64,000 nt of DNA from Pyxidicoccus sp. MSG2. Its GTDB lineage: Bacteria > Myxococcota > Myxococcia > Myxococcales > Myxococcaceae. Location: positions 3,782,001 through 3,846,000 of the forward strand of contig NZ_JAPNKC010000001.1 of assembly GCF_026626705.1 (NCBI RefSeq). Reading direction: 5' to 3'. Every line of letters starts with the position of its first letter. Within the stretch, counting starts at the first letter, position 1. Of the stretch, positions 1 through 10,185 are shown one piece after another. Made by a program: the position numbers and the translations under genes. The notes beneath the pieces are model-generated. The model ran no database searches. It was not told where the DNA came from and saw only the letters and a list, made by a program, of their open reading frames with translations.

Positions 1-448
1 CGGCCACGAGGTCTCTCGAGGCGAACGTCTCACGCGGCGCCGCGCCCAGCGCCTCCACCAGCCCGGCGGGCACCGGGCACGGCGTGGGCGGCCGCGAGGG
101 GAAGTCCATGGCCAGCCACCCATCCGCCTCCTGCGTCACCACCAGCGGCCCGGAGCGCGAGGCGAACTCCACGCGCTCCAGCCCCACCTCCCGGCGGTGG
201 AAGAGCACCCACGCCGCCGCGAGGGTGGCGTGGCCGCACAGGTCCACCTCCTGCGTGGGGGTGAACCAGCGCAGCCGGAGGCCGCCAGACTCGCGGACGA
301 AGAAGGCCGTCTCGGAGAGGTTGTTCTCCAGGGCGATGGCCTGCAGGTCCGCGTCCGGAAGCCACGCGTCCAGCGGGCACACCGCGGCGGGGTTGCCGCC
401 GAAGACGCGGGAGGTGAAGGCATCCACCTGGAAGAGGGGCAGGCGCAT
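1..448 (-). CDS. PhzF family (phenazine biosynthesis-like) isomerase, partial
   Basis: The N-terminal 149 residues are present; the gene runs off the left edge (family members are about 260-290 aa). The protein starts MRLPLFQVDAFTSRVFGGNP, and the family landmarks NNLSETAF (with the conserved catalytic-type Glu) and EVDLCGHAT are visible. PhzF proteins have a diaminopimelate-epimerase fold and isomerise small amino or carboxy metabolites; without phenazine genes nearby the substrate is unknown. The ATG at 448 places the conserved N-terminal strand correctly. An overlapping frame reading from 467 is only a GC-rich shadow. Confidence 0.85.
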   Translation of the reverse strand, partial: MRLPLFQVDAFTSRVFGGNPAAVCPLDAWLPDADLQAIALENNLSETAFFVRESGGLRLRWFTPTQEVDLCGHATLAAAWVLFHRREVGLERVEFASRSGPLVVTQEADGWLAMDFPSRPPTPCPVPAGLVEALGAAPRETFASRDLVA

Positions 449-479
449 GGGGCTTCCTTTCATTCACCGCCCCGCCGGC

Positions 480-1223
480 TCAGCCGGTGGCGGACAGGGT
501 CTGCTCGTACAGCGAGCGCACGCGTGAGGCCAGCGCCACCGGGTCGGGGCCGAACGTCTCGGGCGGCAGCGGCGGCAGCACCCGTACGCGGATGGAGGCG
601 CGCGGGTGCATCCAGGGGCCATCGCCGTCCAGCAGCTCCGGCGTGCCCTCCACCACCACCGGCACCACCGGCACGTGCTCCTCCAGCGCCAGCTGGAACG
701 CGCCGCGCTTGAAGGGCAGCAGCTGGCCTCCGGTGGAGTAGGTGCCCTCCGGGAAGATGAGCACCGGCATGCCCCGGCGCAGCCACTTCCGGCACGGGTC
801 CATCAACTGGTGCAGGGCGGTGGAGGTGCCGCGAACGATGGGGACGTAGGCCAGCAGCGACATCATCCACCCCACCAGTGGCAGGGAGAACAGCGACGCC
901 TTGGCCACGAACTTGTACGGGTAGCGCAGGCCCATGACGGCCAGGATGTCCACGGCGGACTGGTGATTCACCACCAGCACGCACGGCCCGCGCGGCAGCA
1001 GCTCGCGGCCCTCCACGCGCGTGCGCCAGCCCGGGGACAGGTGCAGCCACAGCCCATGGCACCAGCGACACACCAGCGAGTGCAGCAGCCGGCGGTCCCT
1101 GTCGAAGGGATACGTGACGAGCAGCAGCAGCGCCCCCAGCGTGAAGAGCACCGGGGCGGTCAGCGCGAAGACGAGCCAGAACCAGAGCGTGACGGCGTAC
1201 TTCATGGCGAGGGCCCAGGGCAT
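480..1223 (-). CDS. plsC: 1-acyl-sn-glycerol-3-phosphate acyltransferase (PlsC family)
   Basis: About 247 aa. An N-terminal hydrophobic stretch anchors the protein in the inner membrane. The acyltransferase motifs are clear: NHQSAVD (catalytic HX4D) and FPEGT (glycerol-phosphate binding), followed by PFKRGAFQLALE. The expected reaction is acylation of lysophosphatidic acid to phosphatidic acid. Two starts are possible, ATG 1223 (MPWALAMKYAV) or ATG 1205 (MKYAV). The in-frame extension to 1385 lacks family features and would overlap the divergent gene. The gene is divergent from the GT-C-like gene, with about 110 bp between the starts. Confidence 0.88.
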   Translation of the reverse strand: MPWALAMKYAVTLWFWLVFALTAPVLFTLGALLLLVTYPFDRDRRLLHSLVCRWCHGLWLHLSPGWRTRVEGRELLPRGPCVLVVNHQSAVDILAVMGLRYPYKFVAKASLFSLPLVGWMMSLLAYVPIVRGTSTALHQLMDPCRKWLRRGMPVLIFPEGTYSTGGQLLPFKRGAFQLALEEHVPVVPVVVEGTPELLDGDGPWMHPRASIRVRVLPPLPPETFGPDPVALASRVRSLYEQTLSATG

Positions 1224-1335
1224 AGCATCATCCGCCCCCCCGGCGCTCCAGGGCCTCCCCGCCCCGCCCGAGGACGCCTGCCCGGCATCACTCGCGACTG
1301 GAAACCCCGGGGTTCCTGACATACACGCACCGTGC

Positions 1336-3210
1336 ATGGAGCTGTCCTCCCCCCCGGCCACTGGCCCTCTCCCCGCCCGGCCCACGTCCGGCGTGGAGAC
1401 GTGGCTGACGGCCGGCCTCGTCCTGGCGGCGGTGGCGGCGCTGGCCTATCTCTGCGGCTACATGGCCGTGCCCATCGTGGACGACGCGGCCATCTCCATC
1501 GCGTACGGCCACACCTTCTTCAGCGGCGGAGGCCTGCGCGTCACTCCGGCCTCACAGCCGGTGGAGGGCTTCTCCAATCCGCTCTGGACGCTGCTGCTGG
1601 GGCTGAGCCACCCGCTGGGCCTGCCGCCGGACACGTACGCGCACACGCTGGGCATCATCTTCGGCCTGCTGGCGCTGCCCCTCTTCGCGCTGTGGGGCCC
1701 TGCGTCGGAGCGCCGCGCCCCGCGCCTGGAGGACGCCGCCGCGCCATGGGTGGCCGCCTCCAGCGCCACGTACGCCTCGTGGATTTCGAGCGGCATGGAG
1801 ACCGGCCTCCAGTCCTTCCTCCTCGCCGCGGCCGGAGTGCTGCTGCTGCGAGCGCTGCGCACCGGGACGGGCGCGAGCACGGGCCTGGCGCTGGGCCTGC
1901 TGTGCCTCACGCGTCCGGAAGGCATCCTCTACACCGCCGCGGCCGGCGCGCTCTGGCTCGTGCACCGCGCGCTGGAGCGGCGCTGGACGGGACGGCAGGC
2001 GCTGGGCATCGCGCTGTGGCTGCTGTTGCTGGTGGGCGGGTGGCTCCTGGTGCGCTGGGTGTACTTCGCGGACCTCCTGCCCAACACGTACTACGCCAAG
2101 AAGCTCTGGCAGTTCGACGGGCCCGGCTACGTGCGCAACTACTTCGCGGAGCACGAGCGGCTCTGCCAGCTCGCGGTGATGGGCGTGCTGCTGGGCCTGG
2201 CGGGAGGCGCCGCGCGCGCGAGGACGGCGGCGCTCGCGGCGCTCTTCCTCGCCAGCGGCGGGTACTTCGCGTGGCGCTCCGGCGACTGGATGCGCGAGTG
2301 GCGCTTCCTCGCGCCGCTGGTGCCGCTGCTGGGCGTGGGCGTGGCGGCGGGACTGTCCGGCGTGCGCGCGTGGGCCACCTGGCTTCGCGAGCGGGGCGCG
2401 CGGTGGACGTGGCCGGCGCGGGGCGTGGTGGCCGTGGCGGGGCTGGGTGCGCTCTTCCTCGGCGTGCCGGCCCTGAAGGCGTCGGTGCTGCGCGCGCCGC
2501 GCATCAAGGCCTCGCCGGAGCTTCCGTACGACTTCATCGCGGAGCGCTTCCGCCACGTGAAGGAGATGGCGGACAGGCTCGGGCAGGCGCGGCCGCTGGT
2601 GGGGTACCCGGACCTGGGCGGGCAGGCGATGGTGCTGCGCCACGCGGAGGTCATCGACGTGGCGGGGCTGGCGGACTACGCGCTGGCGCACCACGCGGGC
2701 AACTACCCGGCGCTGGAGGACTACCTCGTCTCGGAGGGACCTCCCGTGTTGCTGGACGCGCACGGCCCCAGCGGACACCTGCGCGGGTTCCAGCAGCTCA
2801 TGTCTCAGTTCCACCCCATGGGCAGCGACCACTGGCTGCTCAACGGCCTCACCGACAGGGAAGACCCGCGCTGTCCCGGGGGCAAGGACGCGGCCCTGGC
2901 ACCGGACCGTGAGGCGCTCGCCCGTCTGTTCGAGCAGGACATCCAGGAAGGTGAGGCGGAGCGGGGCCTGAAGCGCTGGCGCTGCGTCTTCGCCTACAAG
3001 CCGTGGAGCGCGCTGCCGGACGGTGACACGCGGGAGCGGCTCGCGGACCTGGCCGAGGAGCGCGGCAAGGCGCTGGAGCGCGAGGGGAAACTGGTCCCCG
3101 CGCTGCGCCACTACTCGCTGGCCACGTTGCTCGACAGGGGCGACGCACACCGGCGCCGGAGGACGGAGGCGCTGCGCGCCCGCGTGTTCCCACTGCAACC
3201 GGGCGGATGA
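1336..3210 (+). CDS. Polytopic membrane protein, GT-C-like glycosyltransferase
   Basis: 624 aa from ATG 1336. A first transmembrane segment is followed by an extracytoplasmic loop with an acidic pair (VDDAAIS) and the GGLRVTP...VEGFSNPLWTLLLG pattern, as in GT-C enzymes of the arabinofuranosyltransferase/mannosyltransferase type that use polyprenyl-phosphate sugars. Roughly nine or ten membrane spans follow, then a soluble C-terminal domain of about 230 residues. I infer transfer of a sugar to an envelope glycan; donor and acceptor are unknown. The longer reading frame from 1021 overlaps plsC and is rejected. An FkbM methyltransferase follows at 52 bp, which suits a glycan or glycolipid decoration pair. 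Confidence 0.72.
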   Translation: MELSSPPATGPLPARPTSGVETWLTAGLVLAAVAALAYLCGYMAVPIVDDAAISIAYGHTFFSGGGLRVTPASQPVEGFSNPLWTLLLGLSHPLGLPPDTYAHTLGIIFGLLALPLFALWGPASERRAPRLEDAAAPWVAASSATYASWISSGMETGLQSFLLAAAGVLLLRALRTGTGASTGLALGLLCLTRPEGILYTAAAGALWLVHRALERRWTGRQALGIALWLLLLVGGWLLVRWVYFADLLPNTYYAKKLWQFDGPGYVRNYFAEHERLCQLAVMGVLLGLAGGAARARTAALAALFLASGGYFAWRSGDWMREWRFLAPLVPLLGVGVAAGLSGVRAWATWLRERGARWTWPARGVVAVAGLGALFLGVPALKASVLRAPRIKASPELPYDFIAERFRHVKEMADRLGQARPLVGYPDLGGQAMVLRHAEVIDVAGLADYALAHHAGNYPALEDYLVSEGPPVLLDAHGPSGHLRGFQQLMSQFHPMGSDHWLLNGLTDREDPRCPGGKDAALAPDREALARLFEQDIQEGEAERGLKRWRCVFAYKPWSALPDGDTRERLADLAEERGKALEREGKLVPALRHYSLATLLDRGDAHRRRRTEALRARVFPLQPGG

Positions 3211-3261
3211 CCGCTGGCCGCCCGTTCTTGCTCAGGCGGCGCGCGGTGCCCTAGAACCCGA

Positions 3262-4170
3262 GTGAACCCCATGCTCCCGCTCAAGCCCGCCCTCCAGGCC
3301 GCCCGCATTGCCCACAGCTTCTTCCCGTTCAGCCAGCTGCGCACCGCGCGCCTGCTGCTGGGGCTCAACGGGCAGCGGCCGCTGGAGGTCGAGCGCCAGT
3401 TGTTCGGCTATGACGTCTCGCTGCGGGCCCACCGCAGCACCACGCACCTGCTGCTGTATCTCCAGGGCGAGAAGTTCCTGTCGGACCTGGTGCTCATCGC
3501 CCCGCACGTGCGGCCGGGCATGGTGGCCTTCGACGTGGGCGCCAACATCGGCTACCTGTCCCTGTACCTGCGCAGCCGCATCGGCCCGGACGGGCAGCTC
3601 CACAGCTTCGAGCCCGAGCCGGACAACTTCGAGGAGCTGGACGCCAACCTGCGCCGCAACGGCCTGGACAACTGCCACGCGGTGCAGGCCGCGGTGGGCT
3701 CCCAGGAAGGCACGCTGACGTTCGCCCCCGGCCTCAACGGCCACGTCCCCGAGGACGGCGCGCCCGGCATCTCCGTCCCCGTCGTCACCCTGGACGGCTT
3801 CATCGCGAAGCACGGCGTGCCGCGCGTGGACTTCGTGAAGATTGACGTGGAGGGCTTCGAGCTGGACGTGCTCAACGGCATGAAGGACGTGCTGTCCCGG
3901 CGCGACAAGCCCATCCTCTACATCGAGGTGCACGGCCGCGGGGAATTTCCCCGGGGAGACCCGCGCCGCGTCTGCGAGCTGCTCGAAGGCCACTACCGGA
4001 ACATCCGCGCCTACGTGTCGCCGGACGACTTCAAGGCGCGGCAGGGCCGGGTGGCCCGCGTGCTCAACCGCCTGTCCCCCTTCGACAGCATCGAGCGCCA
4101 GTGCCGCGTGGAGCTGTCCGAAGTGAAGCAGCGCGACACCCTGCGGTACCAGCTGCTCTGCCTGCCCTGA
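3262..4170 (+). CDS. FkbM family SAM-dependent methyltransferase
   Basis: 302 aa from GTG 3262 (ATG 3271 is an alternative). The SAM-binding Rossmann motif VAFDVGANIGYLSLYL, the acidic-loop segment HSFEPEPDNFEELDANL and the FkbM signature VDFVKIDVEGFELDVLNGM are all present in order. FkbM enzymes O-methylate sugars or polyketides; position downstream of the GT-C-like gene suggests a glycan substrate (inference). It ends with no obvious terminator before the pentose phosphate operon. Confidence 0.87.
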   Translation: MNPMLPLKPALQAARIAHSFFPFSQLRTARLLLGLNGQRPLEVERQLFGYDVSLRAHRSTTHLLLYLQGEKFLSDLVLIAPHVRPGMVAFDVGANIGYLSLYLRSRIGPDGQLHSFEPEPDNFEELDANLRRNGLDNCHAVQAAVGSQEGTLTFAPGLNGHVPEDGAPGISVPVVTLDGFIAKHGVPRVDFVKIDVEGFELDVLNGMKDVLSRRDKPILYIEVHGRGEFPRGDPRRVCELLEGHYRNIRAYVSPDDFKARQGRVARVLNRLSPFDSIERQCRVELSEVKQRDTLRYQLLCLP

Positions 4171-4375
4171 ACGACGACATTTGAACGTCCCGCTGGCGCC
4201 CGCACGGTCCGCCCGTTAGCAGAGGGCGGAAAGCGCGGGTGGGGACTGATGTCCAGGTCACTCCCCGGTCGGAGCGGACGTCACGCCCTCGTCACTGCGC
4301 GCACTCTCATCTTGCCCGGCGGCGACGAAGGCGGCGAAGGTGCCCGCCCCAGTCGAACCCCGAGGAGGCAGCGGC

Positions 4376-5913
<1,538 letters not shown>

Positions 5914-5917
<4 letters not shown>

Positions 5918-6585
5918 GCTTCGCCCCACCGCACATCGTCCCCTCCGAGTCGCTCGCGCAGGAGGCCGCCGCGTGGATGGCGCGCTCGCTCCGGGACGCG
6001 CTCGCCACGCGCCCGCGCGCCAGCCTCGCCCTGTCCGGCGGCGGCACGCCGGTCCCCGCGTACCGCGCGCTCGCGGAGGCGAAGCTTCCCTGGGAGCGGG
6101 TGGACGTCTTCTTCGTGGATGAGCGCTTCGTGCCGCCGGACCACGCGGACAGCAACTACCGCATGGTGGAGGACACGCTGCTCAAGCCGCTGCGGCTGCC
6201 CTCCTCGCAGGTGTTCCGCATGCAGGGTGAGCGCGAGGACCGCGACACCGCCGCGCGAGAGTACGAGGCCACGCTCCCGCCGGTGCTGGATGTCGTACTG
6301 CTCGGCATGGGGCCGGACGGGCACACGGCCAGCCTCTTCCCCGGCCACCCGGCGCTGGAGGAGCAGCAGCGGCGGGTGCTGGCGATAGTGGGCCCCAAGC
6401 CGCCGCCGTGGCGGATGACGTTGACGCTGCCGGTGCTGCTTTCGGCGCGCGCCGTGCTCAACCTGGTGGCGGGCGCGGGCAAGGCGGAAGCGGTGCGCCG
6501 GGCGCTGGCGGGGGACGTGTCCCTGCCGGCGGCACGGGTGACGAACACGCAGTGGATGCTGGACCCGGCCGCCGCCGGACGGTGA
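5914..6585 (+). CDS. pgl: 6-phosphogluconolactonase
   Basis: 223 aa. It hydrolyses 6-phosphogluconolactone to 6-phosphogluconate, the second oxidative pentose phosphate step. The glucosamine-6-phosphate isomerase-like fold shows LALSGGGTP near the N-terminus, VDVFFVDERFVPPDHADSNY in the middle, and the GMGPDGHTASLFPGH signature of lactonases. ATG 5914 overlaps the zwf stop by four bases. gnd follows after a gap of 32 bp. Confidence 0.95.
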
Positions 6586-6617
6586 GCGGCAGGCGGGACA
6601 GGACTTCTGGAGGAACC

Positions 6618-8042
6618 ATGGGTGACACAGCGGGCGCGCAGTTCGGCGTGGCGGGCATGGGAGTCATGGGGGCGGCCCTCGCCCTCAACATCGCGGACCA
6701 CGGCTTCCGGGTGACGGCGTGGGACCGCCACACCGAGCGCATCGACGAGATGCACAAGAAGTACGGCCACGAGGAGCTGAAGGGCACCGCGTCGCTGGAG
6801 GAGTTCGTCCAGCGCCTGGAGCGCCCGCGCCGGGTGCTGCTGATGGTGACGGCGGGCGCGGCGGTGGACCAGATGATGGAGCGGCTCTTCCCGCTGCTGT
6901 CGCCCGGTGACGTCATCATGGACGCGGGCAACTCCTGGTTCCTCGACACGCGCCGCCGCGAGGAGCTGTGCAAGACGAAGGGACTGCACTTCCTGGGCAT
7001 CGGCGTGTCGGGCGGTGAGGAGGGCGCGCGCCACGGCCCGTCCATCATGCCGGGTGGCCCGCCGGAGGCGTACGCGCTGGTGCGCCCCGTGCTGGAGGCC
7101 ATCGCCGCGCGCGCGGAGTCCGGCCTGTGCGTCACCCACGTGGGGCCGGACGGCGCCGGCCACTTCGTGAAGATGGTGCACAACGGCATCGAATACGCGG
7201 ACATGCAGCTGCTGGCGGAGACGTACGACGTGCTGCGCCGGGGCCTCGGCCTGAGCGCGGAGGCGGTGGCGGACCTGTTCTCCAAGTGGAACCAGGGCAT
7301 CGCCGAGTCCTTCCTGCTGGAGACCAGCATCCAGGTGCTGCGCAAGAAGGACGCGGAGACGGGCAGGCCGCTGGTGGACCTGGTGCTGGACAAGGCGGGC
7401 CAGAAGGGCACGGGCAAGTGGACGGTGCAGGTGGCGTTGGACCTGGGCGTCCCGGTGCCCTCCATCGCCTCGGCGCTGGACGCGCGCAACCTGTCCGTCA
7501 TGAAGGACGAGCGCGTGGCGGCGAGCGCGAAGCTGAAGGGCCCCACCGAGGCGCTGTCGGCGGAGGAGAAGGCGCAGCTCGCATCCTGGGCACATGACGC
7601 GCTCTACGCGGCGCGGGTGGTGACGTACGCGCAGGGCATGCGGCTCATCCAGGCGGCGTCCACCGAGTACAAGTGGAACATCTCCCTGGCGGAGATGGCG
7701 CGCATCTGGCGGGGCGGCTGCATCATCCGCGCGAAGCTGCTGACGCCGCTGCGCGAGTCCTTCGAGAAGCAGCCGGCCCTGCCGAATCTCATGGTGTCGG
7801 ACGCCTTCGCGCCGGTGCTGGAGAAGATGGCTCCCGCGTGGCGCAGGCTGGTGGGCGTGGCCGCGAAGGCGGGCATCCCCGTGCCGGTGTTCAGCGCGTC
7901 GCTGGCGTACATGGACAGCTACCGCAGCCCGGAACTGCCTCAGAACCTCACGCAGGCGCAGCGCGACGCCTTCGGCGCGCACACGTACCAGCGCCGCGAC
8001 AGGCCCGAGGCCGGCTTCGTCCACACGGAGTGGAACAAATAG
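6618..8042 (+). CDS. gnd: 6-phosphogluconate dehydrogenase, decarboxylating
   Basis: 474 aa, close to the roughly 470 aa of long-form enzymes. It converts 6-phosphogluconate to ribulose-5-phosphate, CO2 and NADPH. The NADP-binding GVAGMGVMGAALALNIADHG opens the protein; DAGNSWFLDT, GVSGGEEGARHGPSIMPGG and FVKMVHNGIEYADMQL (with the catalytic Lys) follow, and the all-alpha C-terminal domain is intact. TGGAGG at 6608-6613 precedes ATG 6618. Third gene of a compact + strand operon for the complete oxidative branch. Confidence 0.97.
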   Translation: MGDTAGAQFGVAGMGVMGAALALNIADHGFRVTAWDRHTERIDEMHKKYGHEELKGTASLEEFVQRLERPRRVLLMVTAGAAVDQMMERLFPLLSPGDVIMDAGNSWFLDTRRREELCKTKGLHFLGIGVSGGEEGARHGPSIMPGGPPEAYALVRPVLEAIAARAESGLCVTHVGPDGAGHFVKMVHNGIEYADMQLLAETYDVLRRGLGLSAEAVADLFSKWNQGIAESFLLETSIQVLRKKDAETGRPLVDLVLDKAGQKGTGKWTVQVALDLGVPVPSIASALDARNLSVMKDERVAASAKLKGPTEALSAEEKAQLASWAHDALYAARVVTYAQGMRLIQAASTEYKWNISLAEMARIWRGGCIIRAKLLTPLRESFEKQPALPNLMVSDAFAPVLEKMAPAWRRLVGVAAKAGIPVPVFSASLAYMDSYRSPELPQNLTQAQRDAFGAHTYQRRDRPEAGFVHTEWNK

Positions 8043-8052
8043 CGCGCGGTGC

Positions 8053-9219
8053 TCACCAGGGCATGCGAGGCCGGGGGTGCGGGAAGCCCTCGGCCACGAG
8101 CGCGCCGGTTTCTCCGTTGTCGGAGATGGAGCAGATGAGGGCCCGGTTCGAAGAGGCGTAGCCCCGCGTGAAGGAGCGGGTCGCGAGACAAAGCGCGGCC
8201 ACCCCACTGGCCGCGCCGATGTCGCCGAACGACACGGCGGGAAACACGGCCCGTGACGCGCTGAAGTCGACGTGCTCGTGCAGCAACTGCTGGGCATGAC
8301 CCCAGACCCGTGCCTTCCACTCCTCGCCATTGAGGTCCAGGAGCAGCTCTCCCCGGAAGGGCTCACGCAGCCCCGCCGCCCCCAGGGCCGTCTTCACCGC
8401 GGTGGCCAGGTTGCGTCCCCACCCGGGCGCGAGGTGACTCCGGGAGCGCGGGGGAGCGTCTTCATCGTCCACCTCCAGGGGCTCGGGCGCGGGCCCTCGC
8501 ACCGCGGCGAGGATTCGGGCTTCAGCCCGGGCCTCTCGCTGCTGCGCGGGCCAGGCCTTCTCCACCAGCACGCCCGCGGCGGCCTCTCCCGGACACAAGC
8601 CCACGGGACGCTCGGCGGTCTTCAACCGCCCCTGCTGGATGAGCTGGCTCATGCTGAGGTGGTCCAGCCACGAATCAGCCCCCAGCAGGAGCACGCGCTC
8701 CAGGCGGCTCTCGCGGAAGAGCTCCTGGATGTGACTCATCGCGATGGCGGCCCCCGCGGCGCCGCTGGTGATGAATCCGTTGGGAATCATCCGCAGGGGC
8801 AGCCCTGACAGGTCCGCCAGCAGCTCCGCGCAGTACTTCGACAACAGCGAGGGGACCTCCGGCTCGGGCCAGAGGAATCGCTCGAACGAGACCTCAGGAA
8901 GCACCCAGGCGACGCCCGTGCCCGCCCAGAAGCGGGAGTCCTCGCTCCCCGGCAGCCTCCCATAACGGACGAGGTCCTCCAAGGCCGTGGACGCCAGACG
9001 GACCCAGGCACCGGACTGGATGAACCCTTCGCTGAAGCCCTTGATGGGGGCCCCGGGCACGGGAGCCTCAAGCTCGCCCTGGTCGAATGACGTGTAGCCA
9101 GTCAGGGGATGACGCCCAATCAGTCCCGCCCGCTGCGCCGCGCTGGTGGTCACCACGTCGAACCCCAGGTTGGACACCATTCCCAGACCGCTGATGACCA
9201 GACCACTCGCGGATGACAT
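8053..9219 (-). CDS. Beta-ketoacyl synthase-fold protein lacking the catalytic triad
   Basis: 388 aa. The start (VISGLGMVSNLG) and the LLLGADSWLD...GLCPGEAAAGVLVE region fit the thiolase/ketosynthase fold. The usual active-site elements are changed: the nucleophile region reads NGFITSGAAGAA with no Cys, the EAHGTGT-like histidine block is replaced by DLNGEEWKARVWG, and the last His motif reads SFGDIGAASGVA with Asp for His. I therefore infer a non-catalytic protein. Its ATG overlaps the stop of the Imm49-like gene (TGATG), so it belongs to that toxin/immunity cluster rather than to lipid synthesis. Its role is unknown. Confidence 0.75.
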   Translation of the reverse strand: MSSASGLVISGLGMVSNLGFDVVTTSAAQRAGLIGRHPLTGYTSFDQGELEAPVPGAPIKGFSEGFIQSGAWVRLASTALEDLVRYGRLPGSEDSRFWAGTGVAWVLPEVSFERFLWPEPEVPSLLSKYCAELLADLSGLPLRMIPNGFITSGAAGAAIAMSHIQELFRESRLERVLLLGADSWLDHLSMSQLIQQGRLKTAERPVGLCPGEAAAGVLVEKAWPAQQREARAEARILAAVRGPAPEPLEVDDEDAPPRSRSHLAPGWGRNLATAVKTALGAAGLREPFRGELLLDLNGEEWKARVWGHAQQLLHEHVDFSASRAVFPAVSFGDIGAASGVAALCLATRSFTRGYASSNRALICSISDNGETGALVAEGFPHPRPRMPW

Positions 9220-10019
9220 CAGCGCCTCGGCTTCGGCAGGGAACGGAACGACTCGGGGACCTGCCAGCTCTGCGGTGCCGGGAGCTGACGGAGGTGGAAC
9301 TTCCGGGCGATGCCGGGCGCGAGGGGATGCTCCGGCGCCACGGACAGCCGGGCCCGCCGGGCCAGCTCCAGCAGCGCCAGCACCTCCGTGGACACATGCG
9401 CCGTGGTCGCCGCCTCATCGGCGTTCAGCTCCTCGAATCGCCGAGCCTTCTCATAGGCCTTGACCTTCTGTTCGATGAGGCCTTCCAGTCCCTGGTCGAA
9501 CAAGCGCTGATCGGCGTCCAGGAGGCCACGGCAGATGTCGAGGCGTGGGTCGGGGTTCTCCTCCGCCAGCTTCGCGAAGCGCTCCAGCTGCGGCTGCAGG
9601 GACTGGCGGGGGACGTTCCCGAAGAAATAGGCCATCGGCAGCCACACGGCGAAGAAGTCCTCCTCGTACTCCCGCGTGGTATCCGGCGCCGGTGGGCAGA
9701 GGGAGGCCATCTCCCGCGTCGCTTCGTCATCCCCGCAGGCGACGGCGTCGAAGAAGGCCTCGGCCTTCGACGTGAGCTTCTCCTTCTCGGGCGCGGTGCG
9801 GAGGAAGTGCACGAAGGCCCGGGAGCTCTTGAAGAGGTACGTGAAGAAGGGACGCGGGTCGCTCGTCGCCAACAACGAGCCGACAGCGAGCCGGCGGTAG
9901 AGCATGCAGACGTGCTGATAGTAGCGAAGCTCGGGCGCCGCCTTGATGACGTGCGGGAGCACCTCCTCGAGGGCGACACCCGAGTTCTTGATGGCGATGG
10001 GCAGGAAGTTCGGCTTCAT
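9219..10019 (-). CDS. Imm49-like immunity family protein
   Basis: 266 aa, predicted mostly alpha-helical with no signal peptide. The central section (YYQHVCMLYRRLAVG, EKEKLTSKAEAFFDAVACGD, EYEEDFFAVWLPMAYFFGN) resembles, from memory, Imm49 immunity proteins of myxobacteria; a profile search would decide. Imm49-type proteins are thought to neutralise nuclease toxins of contact-dependent systems. It starts at ATG 10019, divergent from the AHH toxin gene at 10186, and its stop overlaps the start of the ketosynthase-fold gene. Confidence 0.6.
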   Translation of the reverse strand: MKPNFLPIAIKNSGVALEEVLPHVIKAAPELRYYQHVCMLYRRLAVGSLLATSDPRPFFTYLFKSSRAFVHFLRTAPEKEKLTSKAEAFFDAVACGDDEATREMASLCPPAPDTTREYEEDFFAVWLPMAYFFGNVPRQSLQPQLERFAKLAEENPDPRLDICRGLLDADQRLFDQGLEGLIEQKVKAYEKARRFEELNADEAATTAHVSTEVLALLELARRARLSVAPEHPLAPGIARKFHLRQLPAPQSWQVPESFRSLPKPRR

Positions 10020-10185
10020 GTTTCACAGCTCGCCTGTTGGCGTTTTCCCGAGCCGGCGGCCCGCGGCCCCACAGCGTACTCCCTGGGGCCGTCACCTGTC
10101 TTCTCCACGAGGCCCGCTTGCTTGACGCTCTCTCGTCGTTCCGGAACACTCGTGGCTCGGACACACGCAGCCCCGAGGCCACTTC

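Noticed and set aside
1021..1335. N-terminal extension of the GT-C-like gene back to 1021
   Set aside because: It overlaps plsC on the other strand and adds Ser/Arg-rich sequence ahead of the first membrane span; ATG 1336 is the natural start.
1552..3198. Long opposite-strand open frames (for example 548 residues under the GT-C-like gene, 1028 residues at 10291-13377)
   Set aside because: They consist of Arg/Ala/His/Gln- or Gly-rich low-complexity sequence, have no family motifs and mirror real genes with high GC3; they are shadows.
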